Shown: piece by piece, positions 6,660 to 11,882 of the stretch
Numbering within the stretch: the first letter of the stretch is position 1
Layout of the letters: each line of letters starts with the position of its first letter
From: CAJAQL01 sp964442965
GTDB taxonomy: Bacteria; Patescibacteriota; Minisyncoccia; UBA6257; 2-01-FULL-56-20
NCBI GenBank assembly: GCA_964442965.1
Contig: CAYUBE010000016.1
Span: 1-24,215 of the forward strand
Reading direction: 5' to 3'
DNA length: 24,215 bases
Program-made: the position numbers and the translations under genes
The notes under the pieces: model-generated
Told to the model about the DNA's origin: nothing
Databases searched by the model: none
Seen by the model: only the letters and a program-made list of their open reading frames with translations

Positions 6660-6740
6660 AAAATAATTTAAAATTTGCAGTTTTTAATTTTCAAGCAATT
6701 TAAGATCATTGTTAAATTACTAAATTGAAAATTGTAAATT
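6660..6740. repeat. AT-rich degenerate inverted repeat between ruvA and the MurE-like gene
   Basis: AAATTTGC...AATTTTCA on the left is partly complementary to TGAAAATTGTAAATTT on the right. The region is almost entirely A+T and has no coding potential. It is similar in style to the other AT-rich hairpins of the window. Confidence 0.4.
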
Positions 6741-7325
6741 TCATTTCCTTCCGCTTAATATCCGCAACGCCTCTTTTAGCCGCGCCTCAATTCCCGTGAT
6801 GTCTCCCGGAACTTTCGCGAGCGCTTCGCGCGCCTCCTCGCGACGATAACCCAAACTTGAGAGCGCCTCGACAAGATCCACGTCGGTATCCATTTTTTCC
6901 ACGACGGCGCCCGATCCCGATGACGCCACTTTGTTTCTCAGTTCAATGATAATGCGTTCTGCTGTCTTTCTGCCAATACCCGAGGCCTTCGTCAAAAGAT
7001 CGGGGCGCCCTTCGTGGATTGCCGCAGAAAGTTCTTCGAGCGTGGCAACATCGATAACCGAAAGCGCCGATTTCGGACCAACGCCCGAAACGGAAATCAG
7101 CAGTTCAAAAAAAGAAAGCTCGTCCTCGGAAAGAAAACCATAAAGTTCCTGTGCGTCCTCGCGGACGTGAAAATGCGTGAAAAGCTTCGTCTCCCCGCCG
7201 ACAGTGCCCGCACGCCGGATCGTCCGCTCGCTCGCAAAAATCTTGAATCCGATCCCACCGCTCGCCTCAATCGCGAGGAAATTCTCCCCTTTCATAACAA
7301 GTTTTCCGAAAATGCTATAGAGCAT
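6741..7325 (-). CDS. ruvA: Holliday junction branch migration protein RuvA
   Basis: This 194-residue protein is the normal length for RuvA, the DNA-binding tetramer that holds Holliday junctions for the RuvB motor. The N-terminal OB-fold domain runs from MLYSIFGKLV to about residue 62. Two helix-hairpin-helix motifs follow: LISVSGVGPKSALSVI and LTKASGIGRKTAERII. An acidic linker (GAVVEKMDTDVDLVEA) leads to the C-terminal UBA-like domain (ALSSLGYRREEAREAL) that contacts RuvB. The start is supported by the family N-terminus and by TATAAT exactly 6 nt before the ATG. ruvB and ruvC are not in the window. A terminator at 7374 separates it from the gene upstream, so it starts its own transcript and may carry the MurE-like gene with it. 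Confidence 0.97.
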   Translation of the reverse strand: MLYSIFGKLVMKGENFLAIEASGGIGFKIFASERTIRRAGTVGGETKLFTHFHVREDAQELYGFLSEDELSFFELLISVSGVGPKSALSVIDVATLEELSAAIHEGRPDLLTKASGIGRKTAERIIIELRNKVASSGSGAVVEKMDTDVDLVEALSSLGYRREEAREALAKVPGDITGIEARLKEALRILSGRK

Positions 7326-7331
7326 AGTTTC

Positions 7332-7337
7332 ATTATA
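7332..7337 (-). promoter_or_regulatory. -10 box (TATAAT) of leaderless ruvA promoter
   Basis: A perfect TATAAT on the minus strand is followed by GAAACT and the ruvA ATG. No Shine-Dalgarno is present. A -35 match is poor. A terminator immediately upstream supports a promoter being needed here. Confidence 0.6.
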
Positions 7338-7373
7338 AGCTGTTCTGTGTCGATACGCGATGACACGACGAAA

Positions 7374-7415
7374 TAAAAAAATCGGGTCTCATGTAGCGGT
7401 GGCTACTGAAACCCG
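7374..7415 (-). terminator. rho-independent terminator of the 155-aa protein gene
   Basis: On the minus strand an imperfect stem pairs CGGGTTTCAGTAGC with GCTACATGAGACCCG, followed by ATTTTTTT. It lies just after the stop codon at 7431 and just before the ruvA promoter. Confidence 0.7.
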
Positions 7416-7430
7416 AAGTGCGACCTTATA

Positions 7431-7898
7431 TCAGCCAATAGCCACACGATCGCTCCTTGAAAATCCTTCTTTCCACCAATGCCGGTTTGTAGACCAGCGA
7501 AATCCAAGCGTGTGGACAGATGGAAAAAAACGGTCATCAGGACCATCAAGACCTAACATGACGATGCCGGGGCAATCAATACGAATCTGTCCGAGCAAAG
7601 CCATGAGAACTGGATAGTCGCCCTGATGCGCAACCAACCATTGGGCTTGTTGATAACCCAGCAGTGGATGAGACGTACTTGAGGAAAGGCGTTTTTCGTA
7701 TTCTTCCCCGTCAATCCGTACCTCATTAACGTCCAAAACGGTTGTCAACCTAAGCACGACGGGTGCTTCGGTGGATAAATCCCGTTCAATACTTCCTGCA
7801 CGGAAGTACATTTTTTGAAGCTCTTCTAACGCCGGACGCTTCAACGACGGGATTGCGATCGAAAGCTCTCCAGTCTCACGGAGATCTAATTTTGTCAT
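7431..7898 (-). CDS. conserved-looking hypothetical protein, unrecognised
   Basis: This 155-residue soluble protein has balanced composition and no signal peptide or membrane segment. It contains two aromatic-rich patches, LLGYQQAQWLVAHQ and the C-terminal TLGFRWSTNRHWWKEGFSRSDRV. I recognise no family. Support for a real gene is contextual and strong: a perfect TTGACA -35 with TATCAT 18 bp away, a leader of about 55 nt with a small CAGCC/GGCTG hairpin, GAGGAAG before the ATG, and a T-tailed terminator right after the stop. It is therefore a monocistronic gene, divergent from rpsT. The final residues are Trp/Arg/His-rich, as in some nucleic-acid-binding tails, but that is not enough to assign a function. 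Confidence 0.65.
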   Translation of the reverse strand: MTKLDLRETGELSIAIPSLKRPALEELQKMYFRAGSIERDLSTEAPVVLRLTTVLDVNEVRIDGEEYEKRLSSSTSHPLLGYQQAQWLVAHQGDYPVLMALLGQIRIDCPGIVMLGLDGPDDRFFPSVHTLGFRWSTNRHWWKEGFSRSDRVAIG

Positions 7899-7959
7899 GA
7901 CTTCACTTCCTCATGTTTAAATTGAAATTCTTTCAGCCGTAGGGGCTGCAACTGATGGA

Positions 7960-7989
7960 ATGATAACATGATTTTTGACGATTTGTCAA
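7960..7989 (-). promoter_or_regulatory. sigma-70-type promoter of the 155-aa protein gene
   Basis: On the minus strand, a perfect TTGACA (7984-7989) is followed after 18 bp by TATCAT (7960-7965). The predicted start lies about 55 nt before the ATG at 7898. It is back-to-back with the rpsT promoter: only 5 bp separate the two -35 hexamers. Confidence 0.65.
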
Positions 7990-7994
7990 GGGGC

Positions 7995-8022
7995 TTGTTA
8001 TTTTGGGTAATATCAATATAAT
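7995..8022 (+). promoter_or_regulatory. promoter of rpsT
   Basis: TTGTTA (7995-8000), a 16-bp spacer and a perfect TATAAT (8017-8022). The predicted leader is about 70 nt and includes a half-copy of the dispersed repeat. Confidence 0.5.
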
Positions 8023-8042
8023 AAGCACCATATAAAAGAAAG

Positions 8043-8070
8043 CGTGGATCCCGGCCTTCGCGGGGATGAC
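8043..8070. repeat. half-copy of the dispersed repeat in the rpsT leader
   Basis: GTGGATCCCGGCC followed by TTCGCGGGGATGAC matches the right end of the GTCAT...ATGAC family. It lies in the 5' leader of rpsT, and its ATGAC creates a spurious in-frame upstream start at 8066. Confidence 0.5.
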
Positions 8071-8101
8071 AAAAGAAGAGCAAGATAGGAACAGAAAAAT
8101 A

Positions 8102-8362
8102 ATGCCAATTACTTCATCAGCCAAAAAAGCGCTCCGGCAGGCAAAGACACGGCGCGAACGGAACATTAAGAAGAAGGACGCCTACAAAGGTGCCGTAAAG
8201 ACCTACCGCAAGCTCGTCGCAAATAAGCAGTGGGAGGACGCACCGGCCAAACTCTCAGCGGTCTACAAATCGGTGGATAAAGCGGCGAAGACGAACGTCA
8301 TCACGAAGAACAAGGCGCGGCGGATCAAATCCCGCCTCTCAAAGCTGATACCGAAAAAGTGA
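8102..8362 (+). CDS. rpsT: 30S ribosomal protein S20
   Basis: This 86-residue basic protein is the normal length for S20, which binds 16S rRNA during 30S assembly. The N-terminus MPITSSAKKALRQAKTRRERN matches the family's typical P-x-x-x-SAKKxxRxxxxRRxxN start, and the C-terminus IKSRLSKLIPKK is also typical. The frame extends upstream to an ATG at 8066, but that start belongs to a dispersed repeat and would add 12 residues the family lacks. AGGA lies 11 nt before the chosen ATG, which is a long spacing. A promoter is visible about 70 nt upstream. The stop codon TGA overlaps the first bases of a perfect terminator hairpin, so the gene is a tight monocistronic unit. Confidence 0.93.
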   Translation: MPITSSAKKALRQAKTRRERNIKKKDAYKGAVKTYRKLVANKQWEDAPAKLSAVYKSVDKAAKTNVITKNKARRIKSRLSKLIPKK

Positions 8363-8399
8363 CTTTAAAAAATCTCGCATTGCGAGATTTTTTAAAGTC
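8361..8399 (+). terminator. perfect hairpin terminator of rpsT
   Basis: Two perfectly complementary 19-nt arms (GACTTTAAAAAATCTCGCA and its reverse complement) flank a single T. The 3' arm contains TTTTTT. It overlaps the rpsT stop codon and may act in both directions. Its last bases overlap the first bases of the next dispersed repeat. Confidence 0.75.
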
Positions 8400-8505
8400 A
8401 TCCCGAGCCCCGCGAGGGATCCTTTCTTTTATTTAAATTATACAGGGACAGAATCTCTCGCGGCCCCCACCTTCGCCAAAGCTATAGCGAAACATGTAGA
8501 ATGAC
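8397..8505. repeat. dispersed palindromic repeat, GTCATCCCGAG...TAGAATGAC
   Basis: It begins GTCATCCCGAGC, with an inner GGGATCC/GAATCTC, contains the motif CTTCGCCAAAGCTA, and ends TAGAATGAC. It fills most of the gap between rpsT and the next gene. Its terminal ATGACA is positioned as the -35 element of the following gene. Confidence 0.6.
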
Positions 8506-8530
8506 AATGGAGGCATAAGTTTGTTATAAT
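8501..8530 (+). promoter_or_regulatory. leaderless promoter with a repeat-derived -35 box
   Basis: ATGACA (8501-8506, one mismatch to TTGACA) lies 18 bp from a perfect TATAAT (8525-8530), and the ATG follows after exactly 6 nt (CATCCC). The -35 is the last part of the dispersed repeat. Confidence 0.6.
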
Positions 8531-8536
8531 CATCCC

Positions 8537-8908
8537 ATGAAAGGAATTTTTAAATTTATCATCGTCGTCGCCGGAAATGCGCTGGCACTTTGGCTTGCAT
8601 GGCTCTATGTCCCCGGTTTCGTGCTAAATACTGCGGACTGGGTACAGCTGGCACTCGTGGCGCTCGTACTCGCGCTTCTGAACGGTCTCCTGAAGCCAAT
8701 CCTCACTCTCGTACTTGGCCCGGTCATCATTCTCACGCTCGGCATCGGCATTCTCATCGTGAACGCCCTCATTCTCTGGATATTGCCCACGCTTCTCAAT
8801 TACATTGACTTTTTGCGGGGAACCGTTACAATTCAGGACATTCCGGCGCTCGTTTATGCAACTCTTATTGTAAGCGCCGTGAATTTCATCATTCATATCG
8901 CAGCATAG
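8537..8908 (+). CDS. phage holin family 4 / YvlD-like four-helix membrane protein
   Basis: This 123-residue protein has four hydrophobic segments: roughly residues 4-25, 35-55, 58-80 and 100-121. The family hallmarks are visible: a conserved WLAWLYVPGF near the first helix, ALVLALLNGLLKPIL with the N-G-x-x-K-P motif, and LGIGILIVNALILWI. This matches the PF04020 family ('Mycobacterial 4 TMS phage holin', YvlD), which is common in non-phage chromosomes; in Bacillus YvlD belongs to an envelope-stress operon. No phage genes are near, so a lysis role is unlikely. A perfect TATAAT 6 nt before the ATG supports this start and a leaderless mRNA. Confidence 0.85.
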   Translation: MKGIFKFIIVVAGNALALWLAWLYVPGFVLNTADWVQLALVALVLALLNGLLKPILTLVLGPVIILTLGIGILIVNALILWILPTLLNYIDFLRGTVTIQDIPALVYATLIVSAVNFIIHIAA

Positions 8909-8925
8909 CCAAAAATAGGAGCTAT

Positions 8926-8988
8926 GAGGTACGAATTATGAGATAAGAATGGTGGGTAAAATTATTCGTATCTCGTAATTCATGTCTC
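8926..8988. repeat. 25-bp imperfect inverted repeat (AT-rich hairpin)
   Basis: The arms are 8926-8950 and 8964-8988, complementary at 20 of 25 positions, with a 13-base loop. Four of the five differences are transitions. Three of those remain G-U pairs in plus-strand RNA. It lies between the holin-like gene and secG. Confidence 0.6.
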
Positions 8989-9007
8989 GATCTTATTTTA
9001 CAAAACC

Positions 9008-9226
9008 ATGATCGCCATTATTCAAATTATCCTCGCCATTATTATCATCGGCTTGATCCTGCTTCAGGAACGGTCATCCGGCATGTCCGGGCTTTTTGGT
9101 GGCGGTGGCGATGATGGCTATTACCAGACCCGGCGCGGCATGGAAAAGTTTATTTTCATCGGCACTATCGTGGCGGCGGTCATCTTCGTAGCATTGGCCG
9201 TCTGGCAGTTGCTCGGTGGAAGATAG
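9008..9226 (+). CDS. secG: preprotein translocase subunit SecG
   Basis: This 72-residue protein has the SecG layout: a first membrane helix (AIIQIILAIIIIGLILLQ), a cytoplasmic loop with ERSSGMSGLFGGGGDDGYYQTRRGMEK that matches the usual Q-x-x-x-x-G-LGG-FGG...TRRG-EK pattern, and a second helix (FIFIGTIVAAVIFVALAVWQLL). It is the small accessory subunit of the SecYEG channel, which assists SecA-driven protein export. SecY and SecE are not in the window. No Shine-Dalgarno is evident; a weak TATTTT lies 8 nt before the ATG. An AT-rich hairpin precedes it and a similar one follows it. Confidence 0.93.
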   Translation: MIAIIQIILAIIIIGLILLQERSSGMSGLFGGGGDDGYYQTRRGMEKFIFIGTIVAAVIFVALAVWQLLGGR

Positions 9227-9231
9227 CGATA

Positions 9232-9286
9232 GATTCAAGAATTATGATTCGAGAGTAATGTTCTCTTGATTCATGAACCCTGAATC
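9232..9286. repeat. 24-bp imperfect inverted repeat after secG
   Basis: The arms are 9232-9255 and 9263-9286, complementary at about 18 of 24 positions with a 7-base loop. It resembles the 8926 element in base composition and in GAATTATGA-type words. It covers the first ATG (9273) of the binding-protein frame. Confidence 0.5.
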
Positions 9287-9296
9287 CCTGAGAATT

Positions 9297-10946
9297 ATGT
9301 CTTTTTTTAAGAAAATCTTTTTCGCGTTTACCAATCGGGAGCGCATCGCCTTTCTCGCCGCATCCGTCGTCACAATTGTCAGTTTTTGCGTTGTGATCGG
9401 TATCCTCGTCGCCCAAGCGACGACCACCGTGCCCGCCGCAGGTGGCGACTACACCGAGGGCGCCGTCGGTCAGCCGGAATACGTAAACCCCGTCACGGCT
9501 TCATCCGAGACAGACCTGGATATTGTAAAGATGGTCTACAGCAATGTGCCTGATGTTGCCGACGAGATCGCCGCATCGCCTGATGGAAAAACATGGACCA
9601 TCCGCGTGAAACCTAATCTTCATTGGCAGGACGGCGAACAGCTTACGAGCGATGACATAATTTTTACCGTCCAGAGCATTCAGAATCCCGATGCGGCATC
9701 GCCGCTCGCCGCAAACTGGCAAGGCGTCACGGCAAACCGGATGAGCGAACTCGAGGTACAATTCACCCTCCCCGCCCCCTACGCATTCTTCGGCGACAAC
9801 CTTCAAAATCTTTACATTATTCCCAAGCATATTTTCGGCGATGTCCCGCCGGGAAATTGGCGGCTCTCCGATTATAACCTGAAGCCGATCGGCAGCGGGC
9901 CGTATCAATTCACGTCCTACGACCGGGGCTCGGACGGTTTTATCTCTTCCTACCAGCTCACCGCATGGAAGGGTTCTTTCAGTACCCAACCGCTGATCTC
10001 GAACTTTACCTTCTCCTTCTTTCGAAACGAAACTGATCTCGTAAAATCATTCAATACCGGCATGGTCGACGGGTTCGCGCTTGCATCCCCCGCGGAGATT
10101 CAGGAAATTGACCGTCCCTATGATCTTGCGAGTTTCCGTACGACGGATTATTACGCGATTTTTCTGAACCAAAGTTCAAACGAAGCGCTGCAAGATCCTG
10201 CCGTGCGCAGCGCCCTTTCGCTCGCCATCGGCAGGAACGACCTCGTTTCGCAAGCGCTCGGGGGCAATGGCATCACGGATGGCGGACCGATCCCTCAAGA
10301 CGCTGCATATTCTTTGCTGGCCGCGGCAGTTCCCACCAGCTCGCAAGGCCTCGCCTCGACGACGCTTGATGCCGCCGGCTGGAAACTCGACACAAACGGG
10401 AATCGCTCAAAAAAAGAAAAGGTGACCACCATCCCGCTTACGGTGACGATCACCGTCCCCGACATCGACTTCCTTGTAAAAACCGCGGAGATCGTCAAGA
10501 ACGATTGGCAAAGCATAGGAATACCAACCACCATCGCGACCGATTCTCCTGAAACCATTATGAGCGATACCGTAAATAATCGCGGTTATGAAGCATTGCT
10601 CTTCGGAAATATCCTGGGACCAAGTTCCGATCTTTACGCCTTTTGGGATTCCTCAGAACGATTTTCGCCCGGTCTTAATCTGGCGACCTACGACAATCCG
10701 ACAGTCGACGGCCTGATCGAAGCGGCACGAACGAATATGAACGATGCGTCGCGAACAGAAGAACTTTCCGAAGCGCAGAACGATATTGTCGCCGATACTC
10801 CCGCCATTTTCCTTTACTCAACGGACGACCTCTATGCTGCAGGTAAAAACGTTCAAGGGATCGCCACGAGCACTCTGAGCGATCCCTCCGACCTTTTCCG
10901 CGACGTACCCAACTGGTATCTCGAAACAACGAGAGCGCTGAAATAG
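9297..10946 (+). CDS. family 5 extracellular solute-binding protein (peptide ABC transporter type), orphan
   Basis: This 549-residue protein matches the OppA/DppA class: GAVGQPEYVNPVT near residue 56, SPDGKTWTIRVKPNLHWQDGE with the following TSDDIIFTVQSIQNPDA, YQFTSYDRG-type segments in the middle, and DPAVRSALSLAIGR in the second lobe. An N-terminal helix (IAFLAASVVTIVSFCVVIGILVA) has no lipobox cysteine followed by a cleavage site, so it is probably an uncleaved anchor. Between MVYSN and VPDVADEIAASPDG the protein lacks roughly a dozen residues that family members usually have (the GLLKYD-like segment). No permease or ATPase genes are nearby. I chose the ATG at 9297 because the ATG at 9273 and its extra eight residues lie in an inverted repeat. 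Confidence 0.87.
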   Translation: MSFFKKIFFAFTNRERIAFLAASVVTIVSFCVVIGILVAQATTTVPAAGGDYTEGAVGQPEYVNPVTASSETDLDIVKMVYSNVPDVADEIAASPDGKTWTIRVKPNLHWQDGEQLTSDDIIFTVQSIQNPDAASPLAANWQGVTANRMSELEVQFTLPAPYAFFGDNLQNLYIIPKHIFGDVPPGNWRLSDYNLKPIGSGPYQFTSYDRGSDGFISSYQLTAWKGSFSTQPLISNFTFSFFRNETDLVKSFNTGMVDGFALASPAEIQEIDRPYDLASFRTTDYYAIFLNQSSNEALQDPAVRSALSLAIGRNDLVSQALGGNGITDGGPIPQDAAYSLLAAAVPTSSQGLASTTLDAAGWKLDTNGNRSKKEKVTTIPLTVTITVPDIDFLVKTAEIVKNDWQSIGIPTTIATDSPETIMSDTVNNRGYEALLFGNILGPSSDLYAFWDSSERFSPGLNLATYDNPTVDGLIEAARTNMNDASRTEELSEAQNDIVADTPAIFLYSTDDLYAAGKNVQGIATSTLSDPSDLFRDVPNWYLETTRALK

Positions 10947-10948
10947 CT

Positions 10949-11203
10949 TTACCTACTATATTCCTGTTTTTTTTCGAGACGCTCCGTTCTGATGTTTATG
11001 TGCAGCAACTCCGAACGTTGCAATCGCATTTCTTCTTTAATTTCGTGCATGTCCTGCTTCAAGATCGCAACATCTTGCTTTAAAACCGTGACGTCCTGTT
11101 TCACAATATCTAATTCCCGGGATAAGGCATCGATTTTCTCGTGGATTTCTTCGAATCCCCTTGCCACCATTATTGCCAATTTTTCCAGCGTCATTTTAGG
11201 CAT
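10949..11203 (-). CDS. 84-aa coiled-coil protein
   Basis: This 84-residue protein begins MPKMTLEKLAIMVARGFEEI and continues as a long heptad pattern with an almost exact seven-residue repeat (VKQDVTV, LKQDVAI, LKQDMHE) over about residues 33-55, then stays amphipathic to LEKKQEYSR. It should form a coiled-coil oligomer; no membrane segment or catalytic motif is present. Small proteins of this form with a 'TLE+LA-MVA+GF+EI' head are recurrent in CPR genomes, but I know no function. It has the best-formed leaderless promoter in the window (TTGACT, 16 bp, TATTAT, 7 nt, ATG). Its stop codon lies 2 bp from that of the convergent binding-protein gene, so the two transcripts must overlap. Confidence 0.75.
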   Translation of the reverse strand: MPKMTLEKLAIMVARGFEEIHEKIDALSRELDIVKQDVTVLKQDVAILKQDMHEIKEEMRLQRSELLHINIRTERLEKKQEYSR

Positions 11204-11210
11204 AGGTTCA

Positions 11211-11238
11211 ATAATAATATCAACTACAAGTGAGTCAA
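11211..11238 (-). promoter_or_regulatory. leaderless promoter of the coiled-coil gene
   Basis: On the minus strand, TTGACT (11233-11238), a 16-bp spacer, TATTAT (11211-11216), then 7 nt (TGAACCT) to the ATG at 11203. Transcription is expected to start on or within a base of the ATG. Confidence 0.65.
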
Positions 11239-11287
11239 AAATCTTTTAATATATTTTTAATAATATGGCGCCCTTCCATGCAAACAT

Positions 11288-11317
11288 TTGACTCCCTCAC
11301 TCAATCTATGCTATACT
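11288..11317 (+). promoter_or_regulatory. orphan sigma-70-type promoter
   Basis: TTGACT (11288-11293), an 18-bp spacer and TATACT (11312-11317). No coding gene follows for more than 500 bp. The tRNA-Leu gene is about 345 nt downstream of the predicted start. It is divergent from the coiled-coil gene promoter. Confidence 0.5.
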
Positions 11318-11390
11318 GAGCATTCAATTCGTCATCCTCCCGTTTATTTGCACCTTTCCTGGCGGAATCTCACAAGTAATTTCCAATGTA

Positions 11391-11439
11391 CAATTCAATA
11401 ATTTTCAATAAAGGTTTTGAAGATTGCTGAGTTGTGAAT
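11391..11439. repeat. AT-rich imperfect inverted repeat
   Basis: ACAATTCAATAATTTTCAA on the left is complementary, with four transition differences in 19, to TTGAAGATTGCTGAGTTGT on the right. It is the same style as the hairpins at 8926 and 9232. Confidence 0.5.
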
Positions 11440-11523
11440 TGAAGATAGTGGGGTTATTCTTCCTGAAGCTCTCTCTTTCGTCCCGCCTAGCGGGACTACG
11501 GCGAGGCAAGTAAGATGATGGAA

Positions 11524-11538
11524 TGCCGAGGTGGCGGA
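11524..11538 (+). pseudogene. possible 5' fragment of a tRNA-Leu gene
   Basis: GCCGAGGTGGCGGAA matches the usual first 15 bases of a bacterial tRNA-Leu (acceptor strand, then TGGCGGAA leading into the D-loop). The next bases (CCCCATCGC) leave the consensus, so no cloverleaf is possible. It lies 130 bp before the intact tRNA-Leu. A chance match is possible because the fragment is short. Confidence 0.3.
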
Positions 11539-11655
11539 ACCCCATCGCACTTTTAAAAACACCGCCAGACGTATTATTAGGCACGAGAAAAAACTGCACC
11601 AAAACTTTTTAAAAGTCGTCAATAAAAATGGGACGGGGGCAGGCCGGCAGATTTA

Positions 11656-11764
11656 CCCCGTCACCTGTGCCCCTTTGGCGGAATTGGCAGACGCGCACGC
11701 TTCAGGTGCGTGTATCCGTAAGGATATGGAGGTTCGAATCCTCTAGGGGGCACATGTGACGGGG
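11656..11764 (+). repeat. 13-nt inverted repeat flanking tRNA-Leu, continuous with the acceptor stem
   Basis: The leader CCCCGTCACCTGT (11656-11668) and the trailer ACATGTGACGGGG (11752-11764) pair at 12 of 13 positions. They directly abut the 7-bp acceptor stem, so the precursor could form a helix of about 20 bp whose trailer arm includes the discriminator base. Confidence 0.75.
11669..11752 (+). tRNA. tRNA-Leu(CAG)
   Basis: The cloverleaf can be drawn by hand. Acceptor GCCCCTT pairs with AGGGGGC (one G-U), the D-arm GCG/CGC encloses GAATTGGCAGA, and the anticodon arm CACGC-TTCAGGT-GCGTG gives anticodon CAG (reads CUG). A long class II variable arm (TATCC-GTAA-GGATA) confirms a leucine-type tRNA, and the T-arm has TTCGAAT. 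The discriminator is A, as expected for leucine. CCA is not encoded (the next bases are CAT), so the CCA-adding enzyme is needed. The flanks extend the acceptor helix in an unusual way. Confidence 0.96.
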
Positions 11765-11824
11765 CGCACTGGCGGAAGATGCGAGCGAAGTCAAGGTCTT
11801 AAGTATCCAAATCCCCTCCTCGGC

Positions 11825-11848
11825 ACTGCTTCGCTAAAGCTACGCAGT
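11825..11848. repeat. small hairpin carrying the GCTTCGCTAAAGCTACG motif
   Basis: ACTGC and GCAGT flank a core CTTCGCTAAAGCTAC-type word, which also occurs at 8471 (CTTCGCCAAAGCTA) and, inverted, at 21271 (TAGCTTTGGCGAAG). It is part of the dispersed intergenic repeat repertoire. Confidence 0.45.
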
Positions 11849-11882
11849 ACAAGCACGATATAGAATATTGTTTTGAATTTTT

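Larger units (their letters stand above)
11239..11523. other. gene-free stretch with an orphan promoter and degenerate repeats
   Basis: No supportable ORF is visible. It contains a rightward promoter (11288-11317), an opening GTCATCCTCCC of the dispersed repeat at 11331, an AT-rich hairpin at 11391-11439, and a TCCCGCC-TAGCGGGA-type hairpin around 11492-11505. It could encode a non-coding RNA or be the decayed remains of a gene. Confidence 0.4.

Noticed and set aside
8537..8908. Phage origin for the holin-family gene.
   Set aside because: The PF04020/YvlD family is common in chromosomes, and no lysis, structural or integrase gene is present in the window.
9273..9296. Longer start for the solute-binding protein (ATG at 9273).
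   Set aside because: The extra eight codons lie within the right arm of an inverted repeat and add nothing typical of the family; the ATG at 9297 is followed by a basic start and a membrane helix.
11531..11746. Rightward 71-codon frame over tRNA-Leu.
   Set aside because: It overlaps the whole tRNA gene and its peptide is a translation of tRNA sequence.
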